A stretch of DNA of 64,000 nucleotides, taken from NCBI RefSeq assembly GCF_002072955.1, contig NZ_LPUF01000001.1:2831802-2895801 (forward strand). The letters run 5' to 3'. Below, piece after piece: positions 45,738-54,653 of this stretch. The notes under the pieces are model-generated. The model did no database searches. It worked only from the letters and a program-made list of their open reading frames with translations, and had not been told where the DNA came from. The position numbers and the translations under genes are program-made. Numbering within the stretch: position 1 is the first letter of the stretch; each line of letters opens with the position of its first letter. The stretch comes from Methyloprofundus sedimenti. Its GTDB lineage: Bacteria; Pseudomonadota; Gammaproteobacteria; Methylococcales; Methylomonadaceae.

Positions 45738-46613
45738 ATGCAACAAAGTGCCCGGAATCGAGTTGTTAATACCGTCATTATGTTGCTCACCAGTCTGATC
45801 TTTGTCGCACCTTTACTTTTCATGATCTCTTCATCCTTTAAACCGGATGCGCAGATATTTGAAGATCTGCGCTCATTCAATGCTTTTTTACCCACCGGTG
45901 ACATATCGCTCATGAACTATCATAACGTGTTTGCGAAGAGCCAGCTGCTGCGCTACTTTCTCAACTCAGCATTTATTGCGGGTACTACCGTATGTCTTGG
46001 GATCGTTATTAATAGTATGGCTGCTTACAGTTTGCAAAGATTAAACTGGAAAGGACGGCATTTAACCTTGAGTATTATCCTTGCACTGCTCGTCATCCCG
46101 TTTGAAGTCGTCGCTATTCCATTAATGCTGATATCCGCTAATTTACCCTGGATTGGCTTTGAAAATGGCCAATTAATGCTGCAGCAAAGCTGGTTTAATT
46201 CACTCCATGTGCAGATTATTCCATTCATAGCCAATGCGTTCTGCATATTCCTGTTTTATCAATTCTTCAAAGACATCCCCAAAGAGCTGGATGAGGCAGC
46301 CAAAATGGATGGAGCGGGAGTATTGCGTATTTACTCACAAATTATTATGCCAAACTCAAAACCGGTGATCGCCACGTCTGCAATTATTTTGTTTCTGAGT
46401 ATGTGGAATCAGTATCTATGGCCGATTCTGGTCATCCAGGGCCAGGAATACCGTCCTGTTATGCCAGGTATCCAGCAGTTTTTTGGTCATACCAATTCCT
46501 GGGGCGAAATAATGGCGTACGCTACTTTAATTACATTACCGGTATTACTCGTTTTTATTTTCTTCCAGCGACGCTTTGTTGAGTCTGTCGTTTCTTCAGG
46601 AATCAAAGGATAG
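45738..46613 (+). CDS. sugar ABC transporter permease (MalG/UgpE type)
   Basis: 291 residues, six membrane segments. The EAA loop is LDEAAKMDGAGVLRIYSQII. It is the last gene of the importer operon; the divergent ATP-binding gene at 41808-42878 completes the transporter. No sugar regulator or hydrolase other than the GH32 remnant is seen nearby. Confidence 0.92.
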   Translation: MQQSARNRVVNTVIMLLTSLIFVAPLLFMISSSFKPDAQIFEDLRSFNAFLPTGDISLMNYHNVFAKSQLLRYFLNSAFIAGTTVCLGIVINSMAAYSLQRLNWKGRHLTLSIILALLVIPFEVVAIPLMLISANLPWIGFENGQLMLQQSWFNSLHVQIIPFIANAFCIFLFYQFFKDIPKELDEAAKMDGAGVLRIYSQIIMPNSKPVIATSAIILFLSMWNQYLWPILVIQGQEYRPVMPGIQQFFGHTNSWGEIMAYATLITLPVLLVFIFFQRRFVESVVSSGIKG

Positions 46614-47084
46614 ATAATTATGTACTATTTAGAGATGAAAGCGATCTTTATCCATATCTTTATCGTCCGGTATGTCCCTATTTTAAAGACAAATGGAAGA
46701 TTACGATTATTTAATATTTGTAATATTTAAAGATAATAATATCAATTAAGTCTGAACCTATTGGTTATTTTTTCCAGATAAAATCAGATAAGGTTGTGCT
46801 GTTGCTGGTTTTTAGTTTTTCAGTCATGTGTTATGAAGTAAAAAGAGGAATATATTTTTCTATTATAGGTGACATAACTCCAAGCGTTAATAGATCAGCA
46901 TAATTTATGCTCTCTTCTAGTCCTAAAATCTATTATTGATATATTTTTTAAGTATTGACTTTAAGCAATTGTTTTCTATATGTTATGAAGATTTTAATAT
47001 AAACACTTGTTTTTGCGCTTGAATTTAACATATTAACCACAATATCCTGATGATTAGGGTTAGATAAATTTGAGGAAATAATTA
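46614..47084. other. intergenic region upstream of CBASS
   Basis: About 470 bp, A/T-rich and without a supported gene. It separates the sugar importer from the CBASS operon and probably holds the CBASS promoter. A/T-rich -10-like hexamers occur near 47000, but no operator or terminator stands out. No transcription-factor gene accompanies the CBASS operon. Confidence 0.4.
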
Positions 47085-48086
47085 ATGGCTGATATCCAAG
47101 AGCAATTTAATCAATATCATGACGATATTAAACTAAGTAAAGAAAATGAAGTTCTTCGTGAAAAAAGGGAGATCCTGAAAAAGAATCTTGAAGATAATCT
47201 GCCAGAGGATGCACCGAACATAGAGAAATTCCTGTTACAAGGTAGTTATGCTATTTATACAGGGATTAACTCTCCAAACGATGATTATGACATTGATGTT
47301 GGCGTTGTATTTGATTGCACAAGTGATGATTACAAGCCGATGGAACTAAAAGAAATGGTACGAGATGCCTTAGACCATAATAGTCGTGTTCCAATTATCA
47401 AAAACCCGTGTATTACTGTTCAATACAAAAAAGATGGTAAAAATGACTACCATGTCGACTTACCTGTTTATGTTAAACGAGCAGATGATGATGGGTATGA
47501 TTTGGCTTGGGGCAAAAGCTCATTGTCTGAAGAATGGAAACATTCTGATCCTAAGGGGCTAAAAGAAGATATCAATGACATTTCTGATGATGAGATTAAT
47601 CTTGCCCAATTTCGCCGTATTGTAAAATACCTAAAAGCATGGAAAAGTAAAAAGTTTACTGGCTTTGATATTCCAAGTATCGGGATAACCCTAGGTGTTA
47701 GGAAAGAAATGGTCTTTAACATTGGCTTTTATGATGATAAGCCCAATGATCTTCTCGCTATGCGTGACACCATAGAAAAAATGCTTAGCCGTTTTTCTTG
47801 TCCAGGTACTGATGATAATGGCAATAATCTTTATCGTTATGAAGTACTACTGCCTGTAACACCAAAAAATGATGTCTTTGAAAAATTATCTGATAAACAA
47901 CTGACTCAGTTGAAAACAAAACTTGAGACTTTAAAAGATGATTTAACTAAAGCCCATGAAGAAGAACGGTGCGAGAAAGCTTGTGAGATTATGAAAAAAC
48001 ATTTTGACGGATTCCCTGTACCCGAAGCCAAAGAAAGTGCGAGAGCAACCGTTAGAAGCATGAATAACACAGGATCATCATCTTAG
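47085..48086 (+). CDS. CBASS CD-NTase (cyclic oligonucleotide synthase)
   Basis: 333 residues. The nucleotidyltransferase core has GS at 53-54 in LLQGSYAIYTG, the metal aspartates D69 and D71 in DDYDIDVGVV, and D125 in YHVDLPVYV, so the catalytic set is complete. On phage infection such enzymes make a cyclic di- or trinucleotide that activates the effector. The C-terminal tail (NNTGSSS) would be the substrate for Cap2 conjugation. GAGGA precedes the ATG, and the stop overlaps the next start (TAGTG). The clade and product cannot be told by eye. Confidence 0.92.
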   Translation: MADIQEQFNQYHDDIKLSKENEVLREKREILKKNLEDNLPEDAPNIEKFLLQGSYAIYTGINSPNDDYDIDVGVVFDCTSDDYKPMELKEMVRDALDHNSRVPIIKNPCITVQYKKDGKNDYHVDLPVYVKRADDDGYDLAWGKSSLSEEWKHSDPKGLKEDINDISDDEINLAQFRRIVKYLKAWKSKKFTGFDIPSIGITLGVRKEMVFNIGFYDDKPNDLLAMRDTIEKMLSRFSCPGTDDNGNNLYRYEVLLPVTPKNDVFEKLSDKQLTQLKTKLETLKDDLTKAHEEERCEKACEIMKKHFDGFPVPEAKESARATVRSMNNTGSSS

Positions 48087-49837
48087 TGCCCACTGATTTT
48101 TTATCTATTCTAGAAAACCATCCTTGTACTTGTTCAGTCGAGAGTATCACTGAAAAAGTACAGGGACAGATCTCTACATCTCCACAAAAATTTCGCTTAC
48201 TCGCTAAATATAAAGACCATGATTGGAAACTAATTATATTAATTTACCCTTCATTTCCATTGCATTTACCTACCATAGTGATTGAGAATGTCGAAGAATA
48301 CCCAGCAATGGGACATATCAACTGGCATGGTGATCTTTGTTATAAAGATAAGCAAGGTTTAGTGGTTAATTATAAACAGCCAGATGAAGTTTTAACTGCT
48401 TGTATTTATGAAGCACTTCGGTCATTACATGAGAATCTCACCGACCCGAATAAAAATGAATTGCAAAATGACTTTGAGTCTTACTGGGAAAGCTTACCTT
48501 CTAACGGTTTTAAAACAACTTGTATAGTAACGCCTAAGGATACTGCTCAAGAGCTCATTGCCTATAGAGACACCAAAAATGAACGGAAAATAAAATCATC
48601 AAGTTGTCTTGCAATAATTGAACAAGATCATAATATTAATCAATACTACCACCCGCTCTACGTATTGAAGGATAAAAGGAAAGACAAATCTATTTATATT
48701 CCATTAGAAAAAACTATAACTCCTCCGCCTCCAAAACAGCTATGGAAGGCCAGTGATATATTTAATGTTTTTGAAAAATCAACTAGAAATGAAGTAAAAG
48801 TAGTTGCTAAAGAAATTCTTGAAGAGCATAAGTGGTCAAATTATTTTACCCTTATTTTTTCTCACCCAAAACCTAATTTAAGCTATTGCGTATGGGGTGT
48901 AGAGTTCCATAGAAAAGATACGGCTAAACACCCTTTACTTGATCCAAAGGATGATTGGGAGGTTTCCCCCATGCAACTTAGGAATCATAACAAAGAATAT
49001 TTACTTGAAAGATGCGGCACATCAATATCGCTAGATAAGAAAAAAGTTGCTATTGTTGGTTGCGGTTCTGTTGGCGGAGGTATTGCATTACAACTAGCTA
49101 AAGCAGGCGTTGGAGAGTTGCATTTGATCGATTTTGATAAAATGGAAATTGAAAATATTTACCGTCATGTATTAGGTGGAACGGCAATAAATGTATCAAC
49201 AGGAGGTCATTATAAAAATGATATGTTGAAATGGGAAATAGAAACCAACTTCCCTTATACAAAAATAAATTCATTTCAGAATGACCTCTCAACTTTTGCA
49301 TCAGTGAAAGAAATATTTAATTATTTTGATGTAATAGTTGTTGCTACAGGCGATTTTACCAGTGAATTATATTTCAACACGGTTCATAAAAAAACTACCG
49401 AGTTAACCCCAGTTATCTATGCTTGGCAGGATGGTTTTGGTGTCGGAGGTCATTCAATTACAGTTGTAAATGATGAAAGTGCTGGATGTTTAGAATGTCT
49501 ATACACTCAGTCTTTCGGGTTTGAACCTCATGCAAAAACAAGTTTTATTAAATATGGTCAAACAATCAGCAAGCATCTGGGTGGATGCTCTGGTGTATTT
49601 ACGCCATTTTCATTTTTGGATGCATCACAAACTGCATTATTAGCAACAAGAATGACTCTGGAAGCTCTGCAAGGAAAGGCAAAAAATGAAATTAGGAGCT
49701 GGAAAGGCAGTGATGATCAACTTAAAGCAGAAGGCTATTCTGCATCTAACTGGTATAAAAAAAGCCCTGATCACTTCATTCAAGATCAAGAAAACTATAT
49801 TGCCACCAACTGCCAAGTCTGCGGAAAAAACAATTAG
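48086..49837 (+). CDS. cap2: CBASS Cap2, E1-E2 fusion (ubiquitin-like conjugation)
   Basis: 583 residues, GTG start overlapping the CD-NTase stop. The N-terminal E2-like domain carries the catalytic Cys85 in HINWHGDLCYKDKQ. The C-terminal E1/ThiF domain has the nucleotide loop VAIVGCGSVGGGIALQ, HLIDFDKMEIENIYRH, a cysteine pair GCLECLYT (C468, C471) and a terminal CQVCG. Cap2 links the CD-NTase C-terminus to targets and primes it. Together with Cap3 it defines type II CBASS. Confidence 0.92.
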   Translation: MPTDFLSILENHPCTCSVESITEKVQGQISTSPQKFRLLAKYKDHDWKLIILIYPSFPLHLPTIVIENVEEYPAMGHINWHGDLCYKDKQGLVVNYKQPDEVLTACIYEALRSLHENLTDPNKNELQNDFESYWESLPSNGFKTTCIVTPKDTAQELIAYRDTKNERKIKSSSCLAIIEQDHNINQYYHPLYVLKDKRKDKSIYIPLEKTITPPPPKQLWKASDIFNVFEKSTRNEVKVVAKEILEEHKWSNYFTLIFSHPKPNLSYCVWGVEFHRKDTAKHPLLDPKDDWEVSPMQLRNHNKEYLLERCGTSISLDKKKVAIVGCGSVGGGIALQLAKAGVGELHLIDFDKMEIENIYRHVLGGTAINVSTGGHYKNDMLKWEIETNFPYTKINSFQNDLSTFASVKEIFNYFDVIVVATGDFTSELYFNTVHKKTTELTPVIYAWQDGFGVGGHSITVVNDESAGCLECLYTQSFGFEPHAKTSFIKYGQTISKHLGGCSGVFTPFSFLDASQTALLATRMTLEALQGKAKNEIRSWKGSDDQLKAEGYSASNWYKKSPDHFIQDQENYIATNCQVCGKNN

Positions 49838-50312
49838 ATTAGTTAAAACAGATGGTAGTCGACTAATTATTGATAGCTCAGTAGTAAATGAGTTTATTCA
49901 GTATCAACAAAAGAAATTTAGTGATTATGAAGCAGGTGGACTTTTATTAGGCAGACATTTAAAAGATTGTTCACATCTAGCCGTTGATCATATCTCGACT
50001 CCTCAGCAAGGTGATCAAAGATCTCGCTATGGATTTTTCAGGGGTAAAGGTCATCAGAAAGTGGCTCATAAACATTGGGCTATTCAAGATGGTACATGTA
50101 CATATTTAGGTAATTGGCATACCCATCCAGAGCCTTACCCTACACCATCACAAACTGATTTTAATGATTGGTTAAATGTTTTAAAAAACGATATCTACGA
50201 AGGTAATTATCTTTATTTTGTCATTGTTGGCACTCAGGAGATTGCTTGTTGGGAAGGCACCAAGAATAAGCAGTCATTTATAAAATTAAAGGAATATAAA
50301 TATGTCGGATAA
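49713..50312 (+). CDS. cap3: CBASS Cap3, JAB/JAMM deconjugase
   Basis: The JAMM protease motif is complete: EAGGLLLGRHL gives the glutamate and NWHTHPEPYPTPSQTDF gives HxHP-x7-S-x2-D. Cap3 removes the CD-NTase from conjugates. The start is uncertain: ATG 49713 has AAAGG 5 nt upstream but overlaps the Cap2 end by 125 bp, in a stretch where the Cap2 frame is conserved; a TTG at 49800 would give a more typical ~170-residue protein. It overlaps the effector start by 11 bp. Confidence 0.9.
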   Translation: MINLKQKAILHLTGIKKALITSFKIKKTILPPTAKSAEKTIRLVKTDGSRLIIDSSVVNEFIQYQQKKFSDYEAGGLLLGRHLKDCSHLAVDHISTPQQGDQRSRYGFFRGKGHQKVAHKHWAIQDGTCTYLGNWHTHPEPYPTPSQTDFNDWLNVLKNDIYEGNYLYFVIVGTQEIACWEGTKNKQSFIKLKEYKYVG

Positions 50313-51378
50313 TTTAGTATATTTTAAATCAGCTATCTGGAAGTTTATCTTATGGCTTATGCGGCCTAAGAATATTATTTTTACTACTGGAAGATTGTTT
50401 TTAGTTACTGGTTTTGGCGGAGGAGCATTATTTAGCAACTTTTCTATAAAACACTTATCCGATAATGGTAATAACATAGTAGTTGATTTTTCTTCTGATC
50501 AAGTTCCATACTTGCTTCAACATGGACTTTGGTTGCTTGGTTTTATAGGTGCTTTAATATTAATTGCTGAAATAATCTACATTTCATTAGGTAGATCAAG
50601 GACCTTAGTAATAGGGATTGAGCACATAGGACTAAAGAAAAGAATTTCTACACCGCTTTCAGCATTTTTGGGTAGGGCAGAAACTATTCCGATTGATTTA
50701 ACTACTTGTTATGAGAATGATAAAGTATCAAACCCTACAAAAGCTTTAAGTTTAACAAAGTTTGGTATTGAAGAAAATTTAAGGTCAAAAGTTGCTGAAA
50801 TTGGAAATAAAGAAGCGACTATCGTTTATGGTGGTATGCCGCCTGTCGGTCTAGGATTTTTAGCAGGTTATTTAATGTCGAATACTTATCATGTTGAAGT
50901 TTGGGACTATAACCGTAATGCTAACGATGGGAAAAATTGGTACAAAGTTGATGGATTTGCAGATGTAAATAGACCAATCATTAGTTGGGATAATTATGTA
51001 CACGATAAGGACGTATGCCTGTTAATGTCCATTAGTTACCCTGTCACAGTTGAACAAGTCAAAGCAAAAGTTGCCTGCTCCTCATATGTTGAGGTTACAA
51101 TCCCTGATATTAAACATGACAATATGGCAAGTATTGAAAAGATAACGACCTTTGAGAAAGAGTTTGGTGAATTATTAAAGAAACTAGCTGCTGACGGAAC
51201 AGAACGAGTACATATTTTTTGTGCTGCTCAATCATCATTTAACTTTTGTATGGGCCGCCAAGTAACAAGAAATCATCCTGCAATTATTGTGTATGAATAC
51301 GATATAAGCGATCCTAAGAAATATCCGTGGGGTGTTATATTTAATACAAAGGATAGTTCTTCACCTGCGATTGTTTGA
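50302..51378 (+). CDS. CBASS effector, two-TM SAVED protein (Cap14-like)
   Basis: 358 residues. Two membrane helices (about 28-46 and 69-95, GLWLLGFIGALILIAEIIYI) precede a SAVED domain (about 150-350) whose marks are YNRNANDGKNW, TERVHIFCAAQSSFNFCMGR and HPAIIVYEYD. SAVED senses cyclic oligonucleotides; the TM part is expected to permeabilise the inner membrane. This is the Cap14 architecture. AAGGA lies 8 nt before the ATG. It is last in the operon, where CBASS effectors usually vary. Confidence 0.88.
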   Translation: MSDNLVYFKSAIWKFILWLMRPKNIIFTTGRLFLVTGFGGGALFSNFSIKHLSDNGNNIVVDFSSDQVPYLLQHGLWLLGFIGALILIAEIIYISLGRSRTLVIGIEHIGLKKRISTPLSAFLGRAETIPIDLTTCYENDKVSNPTKALSLTKFGIEENLRSKVAEIGNKEATIVYGGMPPVGLGFLAGYLMSNTYHVEVWDYNRNANDGKNWYKVDGFADVNRPIISWDNYVHDKDVCLLMSISYPVTVEQVKAKVACSSYVEVTIPDIKHDNMASIEKITTFEKEFGELLKKLAADGTERVHIFCAAQSSFNFCMGRQVTRNHPAIIVYEYDISDPKKYPWGVIFNTKDSSSPAIV

Positions 51379-51451
51379 GGTAACTGGGGGCAGAGCAGTG
51401 TAACTGGGGTCAAGTGTAACTGGAATGTAACTGGGGTCAGAGTAAACTTAA
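51379..51451. repeat. degenerate tandem gtaactggggtca repeats
   Basis: Four copies of gtaactgggg(t/g)ca, two of them shortened, follow the effector stop codon and end with agagtaaacttaaat. The same end (cagaataaacttaaat) lies at 53813-53836 next to a RAYT stop, and a related ccagggtaaacttaaaa lies near 8350. They seem to be RAYT-associated short repeats. Confidence 0.55.
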
Positions 51452-51464
51452 ATAGAGTCGCACA

Positions 51465-51527
51465 GGGATGTTCAGATCTTGCAATCACGCAATTTGATGA
51501 TCGATTGCAAAACCTGCCCCTGTTTTT
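51465..51527. repeat. palindromic dispersed repeat, copy A
   Basis: Contains the imperfect palindrome gcaatttgatgatcgattgc preceded by gggatgttcag and followed by aaaacctg. Copies B (52558-52612) and C (53516-53546) share gcaatttggtgatcgattgc. All three lie within 2.1 kb of debris beside CBASS and HepT/MntA. Confidence 0.7.
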
Positions 51528-51528
51528 C

Positions 51529-51620
51529 CTATGTAACGGATCTTGAAAAAACCATGTTGTAAACTCTGCAAAAAACTCGACATATTTCAGTGCTTGATCT
51601 TCTATTTCTTCTGTATTCAT
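51529..51620 (-). pseudogene. N-terminal fragment of an unknown protein
   Basis: From an ATG at 51620 the minus strand reads MNTEEIEDQALKYVEFF, followed by AEFTTWFFQDPLHRKN, a plausible soluble protein start, and then enters repeat copy A, after which the sequence is meaningless. No family is recognised. It is probably a gene cut off by the repeat insertion. Confidence 0.35.
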
Positions 51621-51701
51621 GGTTTTATACTCAATACACTTATATTAATTAATAGCGATAACTTTGCACAATATATTTTACCGTTAGCAATCCGTCTGCA
51701 A

Positions 51702-51833
51702 TCATTCGGCCGACTCAACCGGACTAGCAGTTTCTTCAGCCATTTCTTCATAGCAGTTGATCAGCTCTAAACGACCGTCTTGATCTTCTATAACTGCTGC
51801 GCAGCTTTTAACGAAGTTACCTACTATTGACAA
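51702..51833 (-). pseudogene. C-terminal fragment of an unknown protein
   Basis: The minus strand reads NFVKSCAAVIEDQDGRLELI, then NCYEEMAEETASPVESAE, ending at TGA 51702-51704. It looks like real coding DNA, but no start codon with a ribosome-binding site is visible; a TTG at 51833 is the only candidate. No family is recognised. Confidence 0.3.
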
Positions 51834-51935
51834 AAAAAAGAGTCAAAAAACAAGGGACCCTATATGACCCTTGACCCGCAGAATTTTCAGCGGTTTGGGC
51901 GTATAATCTCAATATGAAATCAAAAAGTCTTGCGG

Positions 51936-52451
51936 TTAATTCCCAATATCTAAAGCCTGCAGAGTTTCTTTTGTTATCTCTCCTGCAGTTAGTCCTTTCT
52001 GATTTTGAAAGCTTTTTAGGGCATTCATTGTTCTCGAACCAATTAGTCCATCAACAGGGCCGGGGTTAAATCCTGCATTCAATAAGGCCTGCTGGATTTT
52101 TTTCACTAGGTTAGGTGTGACTTTTACACCGTCTGTCACATTACTTACCGCTGCCGTATTTATTGCGGCTGTATTTGTGGTTTCGGTTTTGGCCATTTGC
52201 ATCAAATCGGTATTAACGGCCGCTGTTTTTTCAACGGCCTGTTCTGTCGCGTTAGTTGCAACTGATGCACTTTTATCGACTATTTCTGTTGTAGTATCGA
52301 CAGCCTTCTCAAGAGCTGATGCGGGTTTATATTCGGAAATAGCCGGTGTATTTTGTTTGGCTGTCTCTTTCTGTTCATCACTGCAACCAGCTAGAAAAAC
52401 TGTTGTTGATAACAGGGTAATGAGGGTAGTACTTATTTTACTGATATTCAT
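51936..52451 (-). CDS. lipoprotein with peptidoglycan-binding domain
   Basis: 171 residues. The lipobox VFLAGCSDE places the mature N-terminal Cys at about 23. A long Ala/Thr/Val-rich linker (about 30-110) leads to a PG_binding_1 domain: LVKKIQQALLNAGFNPGPVD, GLIGSRTMNALKSFQNQKGL and ITKETLQAL. It should anchor in a membrane and contact peptidoglycan. No catalytic domain is present. It stands alone between gene debris and the HepT/MntA pair. Confidence 0.85.
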   Translation of the reverse strand: MNISKISTTLITLLSTTVFLAGCSDEQKETAKQNTPAISEYKPASALEKAVDTTTEIVDKSASVATNATEQAVEKTAAVNTDLMQMAKTETTNTAAINTAAVSNVTDGVKVTPNLVKKIQQALLNAGFNPGPVDGLIGSRTMNALKSFQNQKGLTAGEITKETLQALDIGN

Positions 52452-52557
52452 GGTGTAAGCTCCTGATACAAAAATAAAAACATTCTAAATTGACTGTGTA
52501 ATAATTTTTTAATAAATTAGCTACTACATTATCGGCTCTTTTGAATTTCAAGTGGGT

Positions 52558-52612
52558 AAGCAATTTGGTGATCGATTGCAAAACCTGAACATCCCTCTGA
52601 CTCTGTTTTTCT
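52558..52612. repeat. palindromic dispersed repeat, copy B
   Basis: aagcaatttggtgatcgatt (then gcaaaacctgaacatccctc) shares its core with copies A and C. It lies between the peptidoglycan-binding lipoprotein and hepT and shows the longest right-hand extension, including ctgaacatccc, the complement of gggatgttcag in copy A, so the full unit is an inverted repeat. Confidence 0.7.
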
Positions 52613-52657
52613 ATTCATATTTTTAATAAAAAACAACCCCATCCTTTTTCTTTTGCA

Positions 52658-53005
52658 TTAATTGTTTAAATCAGCCACTATTTTTTTTAATTCAATGATT
52701 AATGAGGGAATATCATCTTGAATAACACTCCATAAGGTATCATTATCAATTCCTAAATATCCGTGAATCAGTCTATTTCGAGTTGCAATAATTTGTCGCC
52801 AAGGTACTGAGGTATTCTGTTCTTGTATTTGTTTAGGTATATTATTAGCAGCTTCACCAATCAATTCTAAATTACGCACTGTAGCATCATAATTTAAACC
52901 GGTTTGTTCAAATGTTTCCAGGTCCAACCCTTCGCAATAAATCACAACATTTTCAGCAAAGCTGAGCATATCATCCAGATAAAAGCGCCATTCTCTCTCA
53001 GACAT
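52658..53005 (-). CDS. hepT: HepT-type ribonuclease toxin (DUF86)
   Basis: About 115 residues. The HEPN catalytic motif Rx4HxY is present as RNRLIHGYLGID. HepT cleaves RNA and is neutralised by AMPylation of the tyrosine by MntA. The ATG at 53005 overlaps the mntA end; an upstream in-frame TTG at 53023 is possible. The adjoining cognate nucleotidyltransferase supports the pair. All motif residues are intact. Confidence 0.88.
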   Translation of the reverse strand: MSEREWRFYLDDMLSFAENVVIYCEGLDLETFEQTGLNYDATVRNLELIGEAANNIPKQIQEQNTSVPWRQIIATRNRLIHGYLGIDNDTLWSVIQDDIPSLIIELKKIVADLNN

Positions 53006-53288
53006 TAATGGCCTCTCGCTCAATATAGGGCTTCAATTCAGGGCGCAAAGCTTTATCTGTTACTAAATCAACAGGTTTCCCTAATTCATCTTCCAAAAGA
53101 AATTGTACTCCAAAATATTTTTTAGAAGTTGCTGGAGCATCAAACGAAACAACAATGTCAATATCACTATCTTCCGTTGCCTCATTACGCACGGTAGAAC
53201 CAAACAAAGCCAAACCCGTTACGCCAAAACGATTAGCTAATTCTGGTTTTAATCGGGTTAAAATATCTAATGCTTGCTTACGATTCAT
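52998..53288 (-). CDS. mntA: MntA-type minimal nucleotidyltransferase antitoxin
   Basis: 96 residues. The minimal nucleotidyltransferase signature GS-x10-DxD is complete: LFGSTVRNEATEDSDIDIVV. MntA AMPylates HepT to keep it inactive. It precedes hepT and overlaps it by 8 bp, the usual order for this type VII pair. Such loci are often found in defence islands; here CBASS lies 1.6 kb away. Confidence 0.88.
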   Translation of the reverse strand: MNRKQALDILTRLKPELANRFGVTGLALFGSTVRNEATEDSDIDIVVSFDAPATSKKYFGVQFLLEDELGKPVDLVTDKALRPELKPYIEREAINV

Positions 53289-53515
53289 GTTTCCCTCGGC
53301 TTATTTGTTTTTATGTTTAAATCCTTCGATTAAAAGACTAATATTTTTAGTATTTTAATCGGTATCTTTTACTTAAAAATCTTCCTTTTCATAATATTTT
53401 TTCATTAACGTCCAATCTCAACAGACTGAACATCTTTGTCTGTGCGTCTCTCAAAATTTCAATCAAAAGCAGAATCAGAAGAGTTAAAATCGATTGAAGG
53501 AGTGAACAGGGTCTT

Positions 53516-53546
53516 GAAATCACGCAATTTGGTGATCGATTGCAAA
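53516..53546. repeat. palindromic dispersed repeat, copy C
   Basis: gcaatttggtgatcgattgc occurs once more (53524-53543), fused on its right to the remains of a PIN-domain gene. It has lost the gggatgttcag arm. It marks a recombination junction. Confidence 0.65.
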
Positions 53547-53684
53547 CTTTGTATCAACACTAATAATTGGCATACTCTCTTCTAAAGATTGTGACAATAG
53601 TCGCCTATCAAATGGATCATTATGATGCCCTAATTTTTGAGCAGATTTGTATAAACTTCCATTGTTAATAGCAACATTGATCAT
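53535..53684 (-). pseudogene. PIN-domain (VapC-like) toxin C-terminal fragment
   Basis: From 53684 the minus strand reads INNGSLYKSAQKLGHHNDPF, then DRRLLSQSLEESMPIISVDTKF, the end of a VapC-type PIN domain (family: HHxDPFDRxLIAQA...PIxSxDxxF). The N-terminal catalytic aspartate region is absent and the frame ends in repeat copy C. No antitoxin gene remains. Confidence 0.6.
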
Positions 53685-53834
53685 GGCCAATCCTTGTTAA
53701 GCAGGTACGTTAAAATATACCATACACCGACAGTAATTCACATAGAACCATATTTTATCACCTTGAATTCGCTAAAAAATACGACAGGGATTTACAATAA
53801 TTTATAAGATAACTGGGGGCAGAATAAACTTAAA

Positions 53835-54542
53835 TTATTTATTTACTTTTTCCTTCCGCCAACCAACAGGTCTGCCCATTTTTTTTGCTGTCATCCTTCG
53901 CCCTGTTAAGCTCTCAATTTCCGCTGTAAACCGTTCGTTTCCGAGCACCATGCCTTTGTTTGCCGCAATTCGAATATCTTCCAGTAATTGTCCTTCGACT
54001 GGATATTTAAATAAATCACGGTAATTTGCCCGCCTCTTTTCTGGTTCACTTGCTAACGCTAAATACAAAGGATGAGCAGTACATAAATTCGATTCTTTTC
54101 CTAACGCATTTATTTGGTAACTAGACCAGCTATAATCTGACGGCTGCTTTACCATCCCTGCTCTGACCGGGTTGAGTTCAATATAACGATAAAGGTGTAA
54201 AAGGTAATTTTCTTCTTGCACCAGGCAGGATTTAAACCGACCTTCCCAAAGTGACCCGGTTCGTTTATAGCTAAAATTGAAATAGCGTATATACTGCCTG
54301 CCCAGTGATTGCATCATTAAACTAACTGCATTATGGGCTCTCGGCGTACACAGCAGATGCACATGGTTGGTCATCAATACCCAGACATCAATTGTAAATG
54401 GATAGCGTTTTCGTGTATTGTTTAGCGCATTACGTAACCAGACACGAGAATCATCATTGGTTAAAATATTCCGTCGTCGAAATGTCACCACAGTAAAGAA
54501 ATAACAAGCCCCCGGTGTATCCGCACGGCGGTAATTCGACAT
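53835..54542 (-). CDS. REP-associated tyrosine transposase (RAYT), chimeric, full length
   Basis: 235 residues, no interruption. The HUH motif is MTNHVHLL (H60, H62), followed by SLMMQSLGRQYIRYFN, TGSLWEGRFKS and YRYIELNPVRAGMV and the C-terminal RFTAEIESLTGRR. The first ~52 residues ([19 protein letters not shown]..., then [10 protein letters not shown]) match the other RAYT type at 55423-55974, whereas the body matches the 8410-8740 type; see findings. A REP element lies just upstream of the start. Confidence 0.9.
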   Translation of the reverse strand: MSNYRRADTPGACYFFTVVTFRRRNILTNDDSRVWLRNALNNTRKRYPFTIDVWVLMTNHVHLLCTPRAHNAVSLMMQSLGRQYIRYFNFSYKRTGSLWEGRFKSCLVQEENYLLHLYRYIELNPVRAGMVKQPSDYSWSSYQINALGKESNLCTAHPLYLALASEPEKRRANYRDLFKYPVEGQLLEDIRIAANKGMVLGNERFTAEIESLTGRRMTAKKMGRPVGWRKEKVNK

Positions 54543-54563
54543 AACGACGTCCTCTCATCCAAC

Positions 54564-54653
54564 GTAGGGTGGGCAAACAGCTTTACCGTTTGCCCACCAA
54601 TAACCCACCATTGGCCGATAAAAAAGGTGGGCAAAAAAACCTGCCCACCCTAC
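54564..54653. repeat. REP/BIME element between RAYT genes
   Basis: Opens gtagggtgggca, closes tgcccaccctac, with internal tgcccacc/ggtgggca inversions. It lies directly between two RAYT copies and supplies the stop codon of the upstream one (tag within gagtaggg). Confidence 0.85.
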
